Assembly: GCA_949987705.1 (NCBI GenBank)
Contig: OX465283.1
Location: forward strand, 164,253,850 to 164,317,849
DNA from: Thereva unica
Lineage: Eukaryota > Arthropoda > Insecta > Diptera > Therevidae
Direction of reading: 5' to 3'
DNA length: 64,000 nt
The notes under the pieces were generated by a model. The model did no database searches. It worked only from the letters and a program-made list of their open reading frames with translations, and had not been told where the DNA came from. Made by a program: the position numbers and the translations under genes. Every line of letters starts with the position of its first letter. The first letter of the stretch is position 1. This document shows, one piece after another, positions 57,000 through 64,000 of the stretch.

Positions 57000-57916
57000 A
57001 TGTAGTATATCGTGGATTTTTCTATTTCTTGTTGAGTGGTGCCTTTGCCGGCACTGCGACCTATTTATTTGGTCTATTGTGCCATCCCCGTCTTTAAAAA
57101 CCATCAAGGTTAAGGCTTCTAATATAGCCTAAAACTGATTTAGGATTTCTGTCCCAAATGTCCCTGGGGGTAGGGTAGTCCCGATAGAGGAGGCCCAATC
57201 TCTTCCTCGCTGTAGCCTCACAGTCGAACAGCAAGCGCTCCGCAGAACCGACAGCTACAATCAGCCACCAGACCTATTTTGTTTAGACGGTAGTTAAGCG
57301 AACAGTGGCTCGTCAAGAGCTCTATTGTTATTTTTAGCTCCCACCTGTTGAGATGTAAAAGTTTTCCCGCTTTAGCTTTATCGATTTGGATGAATCTTTT
57401 AGCTTGACGAGCACCCTGGGTGTTTGTCAAGCTATGAAGAAACAGCTGGTCGATTTTTGATGGCCGTTCTAACGTGGTAGCTTGCTAAGCTACAGAAAGG
57501 TTCCGGACCGATAGGTGATGAGTTTGCGCCTACTCTAGCCAGGCTGTCGGCAATTTTATTACCAATGTGACCTTCGTGGCCCGGAATCCACATCAGCGTG
57601 ACACTGTTGTTCCTGCTTAAGAATTTCAGAGATCGGAGACAATCCAGGACAGTCTTTGATGACACCCTGTGAGATTTAATGGCCAGCAATGCAGCTTGAC
57701 TGTCGGAGAAAATAACAATGTTAGAGCTATTTGGAGCTCTATTAAGACTCTATACAAGTCTGAGCACACAACTGGATGGCAAGTACCTCGGCCTGAAACA
57801 CAGTGGGGGTTATGCCCAGAGCCATGGATATTTTGCTCTATCGTGGATAGAATGACTTGGAGCAAGCAGGAGCAGCTGATTTTTTTATATGTTTTGCAGA
57901 GATGATTAATAAACAA
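57000..57916 (-). pseudogene. R1-type LINE 3' part with RNase H
   Basis: The minus strand encodes an RNase H region: decayed N-terminal part (57850-57700), MLAIKSHRVSSKTVLDCLRS, NSVTLMWIPGHEGHIGNKIA and DSLARVGANSSPIGPEP (57689-57480). Then ARQAKRFIQIDKAKAGKLLH and CSCRFCGA follow at 57420-57240, and a 3' UTR with GACGGGGATGGCACAATAG near 57080. The last RNase H Asp (IADSLAR) is kept; upstream frames are broken. Confidence 0.7.
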
Positions 57917-58379
57917 TTACATGCGTATTACTTAGTGGAAGTCGATGGAAGTTTGTACTTAGCCATCAATTTATAAGCCGAATCGTTAATCAAATCACCA
58001 CAATTTACTACATATTTGATCATAAATAAACAATACAATTATTTATTTATGTTCATTTCAATAACACAGTATATTTGTACTTACTCTTAGGAGAAGAAAC
58101 CTTTTTACAGAAAAGGAAACGGGCAAACGTACTGCAATCTACACGCAAAAACGTAACACGTGCTTTTGCTCCGAGAGAACGTGCTGCGTGTAGCGTGTTA
58201 GACACTCACTTTCCAAATGGAATACAAAAGAGGTTTCGAACACCTGCCTCTTGCCAAGGGCCTTGAAATACTCCATGGGGGGCCACTATACCTAACCCAC
58301 GCGAAAAAAGTACCTAAATAAAAACTTTCGTTTTGGTACTTTTGTCCAGGTTTTGGGGATTTCAGACCACTGTGTGTCG

Positions 58380-59640
58380 GTCTCTCAATCGGCTATATAC
58401 GGAAACAAGCAATATTTTTTATTAATATTCAAGTAAAATTAAAATCAAAATCAGCTGATACCTTTAAGACACTGCAAAACCGCCTAAAAGCGAGCTAATC
58501 CGTTTTCCTAATTTATAAAGTTCATATTCGTAATAAATGATGAATGTTCGTAATTAATGCGTGCGTGTGTCGAAGATATAAGGAACGACCACTTCAACAA
58601 ATGCTGTGAAGTCTTTAACAATTATATAACATGTTTTTCCCCTTCAATAAGTAGAGCCATCTATAAAAATAAACTTAGTAATAACATTAAATTTTAATAA
58701 TAGTTAAATTAAACATAACTTCGCCATCGTCTTGTGCCAAGTCCAGGGTGTGAAAAGAGGAGGGTGGTCGACCTGCCGAATTGGCCAGAGTAGGGAAACC
58801 GAAGAAACTAGGCAAGAAACCGCAAGAAACAGTGGTGGCCACTGGAAGCTGTCCTGAAAGGGGTGAGTTAATGTGATCGGACCCATCAAGCCAAGATGTA
58901 AAGTTATCGTGTCGAGGTTTTACATTGCTGTTTAAAGATCTCATCTGGACACCGGGCGCACCCAGTTGTATAATGCCTTATTCTGATATGGAGGCTCTGT
59001 CAGGATGGACCTTACCCTTCCTACCACACACATAGGACTTTTATAGACCAATTATTTTGGAAAGGGCCAAGGCAAGGAGGGCCGAAGGGTAATTGGGAAG
59101 CCCCACACATCACACCCGAGCCCACTTTCGTGAACTCCTACCCTACAGACCAAAGGAAGTGCGGCTGCCTGGAACCCAGGTAGCCAAGAAGCAAACCTTT
59201 TTTCCCAAGACCTAAACAGCCGCTGCTCTGTCCAAAGTTTAAGTTTCTGCATCCGCCAGAAAATCGGCAGCAACAGCTCCCATGTAATCTAGGGAGGGCA
59301 TTCCCGTCATCCAGGGGAACAAGGACTCCAGAAATAGGAAACAAATTAAGAAAAACGATGGTATCGCAATTACCCTCCTAGTGGGACAACAAGCAGACAC
59401 AGACCGCTGCCGTTCTGCCCTAAAGCTCTGGACTCACTAAAGGGCCAAGGCCAGGAGACCGGATTGGAATTGGGGAGCCCAGGAAGCATACCCGACCCCG
59501 ATCTCGTGAGCTCCTTCCGAATAGACCGAAAGCAGGACTGCGATTAGGAAGACGGGGGCTTTAACTGTCAAGTGTAAGCGAAAGGCCACTAGGCAGGGTG
59601 TTGAACTTGTTCCAGCGGTCTAGGTCACAAATAAGAGGTA
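58380..59640. other. Spacer with a diverged internal duplication
   Basis: 59060-59170 and 59440-59540 share AAAGGGCCAAGGC, GGAGCCC/GGAAGCCCC and ACCCGA context, then CTCGTGAGCTCC/TTCGTGAACTCC, in the same order. This is consistent with an old duplication of about 380 bp. No domain was recognised in either strand. Confidence 0.45.
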
Positions 59641-59644
59641 TAAG

Positions 59645-59975
59645 AAAAATGTGTCGAGGTTGAGTTGAAATTTCGACCACCGTATATCATGCCGAGTTAA
59701 CTTTGGGTTAAAATAGAGTTTAACTGACATCAAAACATAACCTCAAATTTTTGCATGAAATTCTCATTTATAGATACGTGAAATTTTTTTTGGAATAAAA
59801 TAATTTTATATATAATTATTATAACGGCGAAGGCAGACTTCACCCCCCCCCCCATTCAGGGATGGTAAACAAACAAAACAAATGTTACTACAACCTAATT
59901 ACAACTCCATCCGGTATATGAGTCGAAATATCAACTAGACCTTTGGTAGGAGATCGAAGTTGAGTTGAATGGACA
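59645..59975. mobile_element. TA-flanked MITE family, copy 4 (ends lost)
   Basis: GTCGAGGTTGAGTTGAAATTT and CCACCGTATATCATG match the interior of the copy at 22645-23062. The terminal ACCCCGTTTATGAC is missing at both sides. A C12 run lies at 59842-59853. Confidence 0.6.
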
Positions 59976-59979
59976 CATG

Positions 59980-61260
59980 AATGGAACATTAACAATATAT
60001 GTATGTATCTCCTCTATCGTCCATTCTTTTACCAACTGGATAGCGATAGCGGACGCCCAAAAAAAGATGCACAGATAGCGAAGAAAAAGATCTACAAACG
60101 TCAAACCCTAGGTATAGACTGGGCGCCGGGGGGAAGTGAGTATGCAAAATATGAGGACCGTATTCCGTCAACAGATTTCAGTTAAGAATAGCTCAATAAA
60201 AGAAGAGGGACTATTTGAACTATTCTCACGAACAAAATTTCATTGTATGTATAAATTGAGCTTTTTAATAAACGTCGAACTACTTTATCGACACGTAAAA
60301 AGACGATAACGTTGTCGATATCGTGTTGCCAAATGTGAATTTTTACTTATCGACAGAAATCGACATCGGTAAATCAAATATGGCTCCAGGACTTTCATTT
60401 GAAGTTGGCTTTAGTTCGGACCGATCCCATCAAGTGCTCCAAATAATATAGTGTAGTCTCCCGCTGCTACAATGTATTTAGTAAATAGATAAATTTTGTA
60501 ATGTTATAAATTTTAACTAAAAATTTATCAAACTAAAAAATACCATATCGAAGAATCCACAAAAAAACTAGAAATAAAGCAAAACTCTTAAATAACGCTC
60601 GTATTTTAATGATTTATATCTAACATTCTCAAGGAATAATGCTTAGACGGCCCAAAGAATTTTTATTTTTTAATAAACATATGTATGTATATGTAGGTGT
60701 AGCAAGAATTCTTTTATCATTCAAATAATAGTACAAAGTAATCAATTTGATAAAAAGAAGTCGTTATATAATCAGAATCAATATCAAAACGGTGTCTACG
60801 GCGGAGAAAAGAGTTATGATAAATTTTTGATTTTAAGCGCACACAGATTACAAAAGGAATAAATCGAATGACGTAATGATATTTTCGCGCGAATGACTCA
60901 AATGAAATGAGCATAGTTGATTTGCAGTGTTGACATACATGTATAAATGTCGAATAATCCAAGTGCTGAGTACATATTTGAGCCAAGACTTTTAAGAAGT
61001 GGAAAAACCAATTTCTGATTAAATTTCAATTTTATATAAACTTTCGCTGTGAGCAATATAAACATCGAAAAATTAAATGGCATTACCGAGAAGGCATACA
61101 ATGCGATCTTTTGATTGCGCAGTTTAAAGCATTGTACATTGATAGGTACTCATGCAGTATCTAAAAATTAAAACAGGAGGTGCGGTTTTTTTAATCTTTT
61201 TTTGTCCTACGCTGTTCTGGAACATTAAAAAACGATAAAGGAAATTTTCATTTGCATAAA
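59980..61260. other. AT-rich spacer, no gene seen
   Basis: Only short open frames. Confidence 0.35.
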
Positions 61261-61263
61261 TTA

Positions 61264-61417
61264 CCCCGTTTATGACTAGGTTCAACCCAGTCATCAACGG
61301 ATGTCGAGTTGAAACTGGGTCCACTCAACCCAACTCAGCTCTGGATCGAGTTGATATGTCACCTCATATACCCAAGTTGAGTTGAAATTGGGTTGAAGTG
61401 ACATTTGTCTTGTTGGA
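61264..61417. mobile_element. TA-flanked MITE family, copy 5 (one end only)
   Basis: Starts CCCCGTTTATGACTAGG after TA and continues through CATCAACGGATGTCGAG and TTGAAGTGACATTTGTC. It then stops at 61417, where the other copies continue. Confidence 0.7.
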
Positions 61418-61564
61418 ATTTTTTGGAAGAGTGAGGAGTGTTTGAACCGCTTGTCATTGTTGTCAGGTAACCTGATGTTTTTTGCTTTAGATTACCGAAT
61501 TCAAAGAATTTTTTTGGTTTACGTATGATATTTTCACCGAGACCCACCGTATGTAGTAGTGATG

Positions 61565-61672
61565 AGCAAAAATGGTCTTGTTCTTGCATTCTTGTCTTGT
61601 TCTTGCACATTTAGCAAGACTAAGAACAAGACTTAGTTGTGCTTGCAAAAACAAGAACAAGACAAGAGCAAT
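61565..61672. repeat. Short palindromic CTTGTTCTTGC repeat
   Basis: The left arm TCTTGTTCTTGCATTCTTG and right arm CAAGAACAAGACAAGAGCA are imperfect inverted copies, each itself made of CTTGTT units. It could form a hairpin or be a tiny foldback element. Confidence 0.55.
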
Positions 61673-61689
61673 ACTAGATTAGATAGATT

Positions 61690-63240
61690 AAATCCAACCA
61701 TTTGAATTTGGTCGGCTAATTACCTGTTGTAAGTCGTTGCTATAAAGAAAGGAGCGGCGCTTTCATAGGTGCAAATGGTGCACTTGCACCGGGCGCAATT
61801 GGTCAGGGCATTTAAAAAAAATTGAAAAAGTGTTCACGTGCCCTCATTTTCATATATTAAAGGAACTGCAGAGAGGGATTGTGTCTTTTTCCATTGTTCT
61901 TTGCAAAATGTGGCCAATCAATTCCATTCTATTCGCCTGTTTTCGTCGTCTATCCTTTCTTGGCCGGGGCGGTGCCATAGTTCTTAAGTTGAAGTTCGTA
62001 CTAGTCGTACTATTATAGATCAATAATTCGACACCTGGATTGCCTCTGCTCTGAAGCTTTTGAAAGCGCCGAAGTTCTTGAAACCGTCTTCTTTTTCTAG
62101 AAAGTCGGGCAATGTGGACTGTTTTGGTTTTATGCAAGATTATACAGTGGAAACTAATACATGCAGTTCAGCAACCACCGATTATCCATTTATTATGATC
62201 TATAGATTTGCGGAGTGCAGGATTGTGCTGGAAACAGCTAAGGAAGTACACACCGAAAAACAACCTGGAGCAGGTGATGAGGTTGGTAGATGTGCAAATA
62301 ATGGTGGCAGTGGCGCCGAGGGCCGTCTACCAGAAGCTGAAGCGGTACACAGCATAAAAGCAAGATCGCAAAGCAAATACTGATTGGGATACAGGCTTTC
62401 AGAAGTGCAAATGGTGCTCTTGAACCGGGCGCAATTACAGAAAAATTTAAAACTTTCATTTTCATATATATTGAACCTTCATTTTCATATATATTGAAAG
62501 AACTTAACAGAGTGCCTGTGTCTTTTTCTATTGTCCTTCACTGGTATAGAAAAATGAACATCTGATGCGGGCGCCATATGGCATACTACACCGGGCGCAA
62601 GAAAACCAAGCTCCGGCCCTGTATAAAGATTGTCGATAAACTTTATATCAACAGGGTTTGATACGTTAATCGGAAGTAAATAACTGTCTTCTTCGCCGCG
62701 AATGAAAGATATAAGAAGCCGAGAAGAGTCATTCAACCAAGTCTCGGTTAACACAAGTACATTGAAGTCGCACGATTTCGAGTTGATAAAAAGATCCTTC
62801 AGTTTGACTATCATTCCACTGCAGTTATGATAGAAGAGCCTTAAGTTAGCAGAAGATGTTGGTTTAGAATGACGATAGGCTTCGAGAGGGTTAGAATTTG
62901 GGGGGGGGGGAAGCTAACTAAGGACTATAATATCTATTGGATTCGTCCCGACTTCTTTGAAATTGGGAGATATGCTTTGCTCTATCATGAGACGCATATG
63001 CAGAAAGGTCATTGCTAACTTGCTGAGGAGAAATTTCAATTGTTCAATTGGTGCTAGCATATATGGTAGTCCGTGTATTTTAAACTTTTTTCCCTTCACC
63101 GTCGCCGCCTCAATCTGTTTGTGCCTTTCGAAGAGGTGGTAACTTGAAGAGTTCCTTATGCCTACAGAGAGTTTTTCTATTCTGCGTTTCACATCCGATC
63201 TATAAACAGATATAATCGCCTCCATAAGAAAGTCCACAGG
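61690..63240 (-). pseudogene. LINE ORF1 end and APE endonuclease, split by a MITE
   Basis: The minus strand encodes ORF1-like KGKKFKIHGLPYMLAPIEQL (63105-63046), then LKDLFINSKSCDFNVLVLTE and TWLNDSS (62805-62730, APE endonuclease segment with the TETW catalytic Glu), then NPVDIKFIDNLY. The hAT-like MITE at 61749-62621 interrupts here. On the other side the same frame resumes as SNDLQQVISRPNSNGWI before a stop. A G10 run lies at 62901-62910. Confidence 0.7.
61749..62621. mobile_element. hAT-like MITE, 'GCGCCCGGTGCA' family, copy 3 (reverse orientation)
   Basis: Flanked by the identical 8-bp repeat TATAAAGA (61741-61748 and 62622-62629). Its left end AAGGAGCGGCGCTTTCATAG aligns with the reverse complement of copy 1's right end, and its right end GAGCTCCGGCCCTG-like sequence matches the start of copies 1 and 2. 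A short 29-bp internal tandem repeat (CTTCATTTTCATATATATTG) occurs near 62450-62490. Confidence 0.8.
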
Positions 63241-63244
63241 TAAC

Positions 63245-64000
63245 TCCTATTCAGATTCAATAGATTGCATTAACCTTTTCATTATGTTACCCAGTCCGCC
63301 ATGCACGTTGATCAGTCCATATATCGAGGATTTCTATGCGCCTTCATTCATTACCATCGAGGTCTCTCGTTCATCCTAAAGTGGATGTCTCGACGGCTCC
63401 TCCGAAACCCGTCAGTCACTCACGTAGTTGGCAATGTATTGAATGATCAGAGCGTAATAATGTAACTCTTCTCTCTCTATAGAGGGCAATACTAAAACAA
63501 AAAAAAATTGTTCACAAAATGTAAAAATACACGGCTGGTGATTAGTTGGGCCCCAACCAGTTATTACGACAATGAAGATTCACTTAAGAAAGCCGGCACA
63601 CATTTGTTAGGTTTATGCTGCGGCAGGTACACCATATAAGTGCTTTTGTTCCGGAAATTGTCCCAGTTGCCGGGATAGTAGTTGCTACCATACATACATG
63701 CATGCTTCGTGTGTGTAATATATGTTTTGTTACTCTGCAATTATATTTTCAACCATAATAATGACAGCCGCGCAACTATTGTTGGCCAAAAATTTTTGTG
63801 AGTTTATTTCGAATTTCCGGACTTTCTCGCCTTCATGAAATGAAAAAAAAAAACGCGAAAATTCCAGACAATTTATGTAATGTACATTAAAAAAAGTTGA
63901 AGAAAAAAAACCTGATTTACCTTTGTGAAGCTGTACGTTGTTGCATGTATGTGATGAAAGGAGTACGCGATTGCACAGGTAACATACGAAGTGTATTTTC
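63245..64000. other. No supported gene
   Basis: The first part may be upstream LINE ORF1 sequence on the minus strand. The rest is AT-rich without recognised features. Confidence 0.3.

Larger units (their letters stand above)
56354..58372. mobile_element. Inverted-repeat-bounded segment with CAGTAGTCTGAAATCCCC ends
   Basis: The left end CAGTAGTCTGAAATCCCC continues AAAACCTGGACAAAA. The right end at 58340-58372 is its near-perfect complement, ending CAGACCACTG. Ends CAG/CTG are hAT-like, but the 8-bp flanks (TGTCGCAC and TGTGTCGG) do not match, so the two ends may come from different copies. The interior holds the ATGGCGG repeats and an R1-type LINE. Confidence 0.5.

Noticed and set aside
61565..61672. 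microRNA precursor from the palindrome
   Set aside because: The arms are internally repetitive CTTGTT units that would pair in many registers; a simple-sequence palindrome explains it better.

Overview
This is eukaryotic DNA, almost certainly from an insect and probably a dipteran. Evidence: an Osiris-family gene (insect-specific), short GT-AG introns of 49-78 bp, an acyl-CoA desaturase of the insect desat1 type, and many R1-, jockey/CR1- and RTE-type LINEs with DUF4780-like ORF1 remnants. AT-rich spacers with decayed transposons fit a repeat-rich nematoceran genome, but the species cannot be fixed from sequence alone. No bacterial operon, CRISPR array or rRNA gene is visible.

Three host genes can be supported. 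(1) Minus strand, 3308-1716: six phase-consistent exons of an insulin-receptor-like ectodomain (L1, cysteine-rich, L2). The signal-peptide exon and everything after L2 are not seen. (2) Plus strand, 10247-11105: a two-exon Osiris (DUF1676) gene of 263 residues. (3) Minus strand, 33143-14070: a complete 412-residue delta-9/11-type acyl-CoA desaturase in four coding exons. Exon 1 (33143-32837) is separated from exons 2-4 (15125-14070) by an intron of about 17.7 kb. The splice phase is exact and all three histidine boxes are intact, so this is one gene and not a fragment plus an orphan exon.

Most of the rest is mobile DNA, often nested. At 6.9-8.6 kb a LINE fragment abuts a tRNA-derived SINE, which is split by a hAT-like element with an 8-bp target duplication, which contains a further MITE. 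The desaturase intron holds an R1-type LINE, two RTE-type LINEs with SINE insertions, a Mutator-like MITE with 9-bp duplications, mariner remnants, a TA-flanked MITE and a jockey/CR1-like LINE. Further right are a DNA transposon with about 350-bp inverted repeats and 8-bp duplications (45934-47658), a Helitron-helicase/LINE junction inside a larger inverted-repeat element (50.6-53.3 kb), a LINE inserted into a MITE (54.5-55.9 kb), and a LINE endonuclease domain split by a hAT-like MITE (61.7-63.2 kb).

The host genes show no joint pathway. The main biology here is layered transposition around and inside intact genes, including candidate undescribed non-autonomous families whose boundaries can be read from target-site duplications. 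Family names rest on motif recognition by eye; no database search was run.
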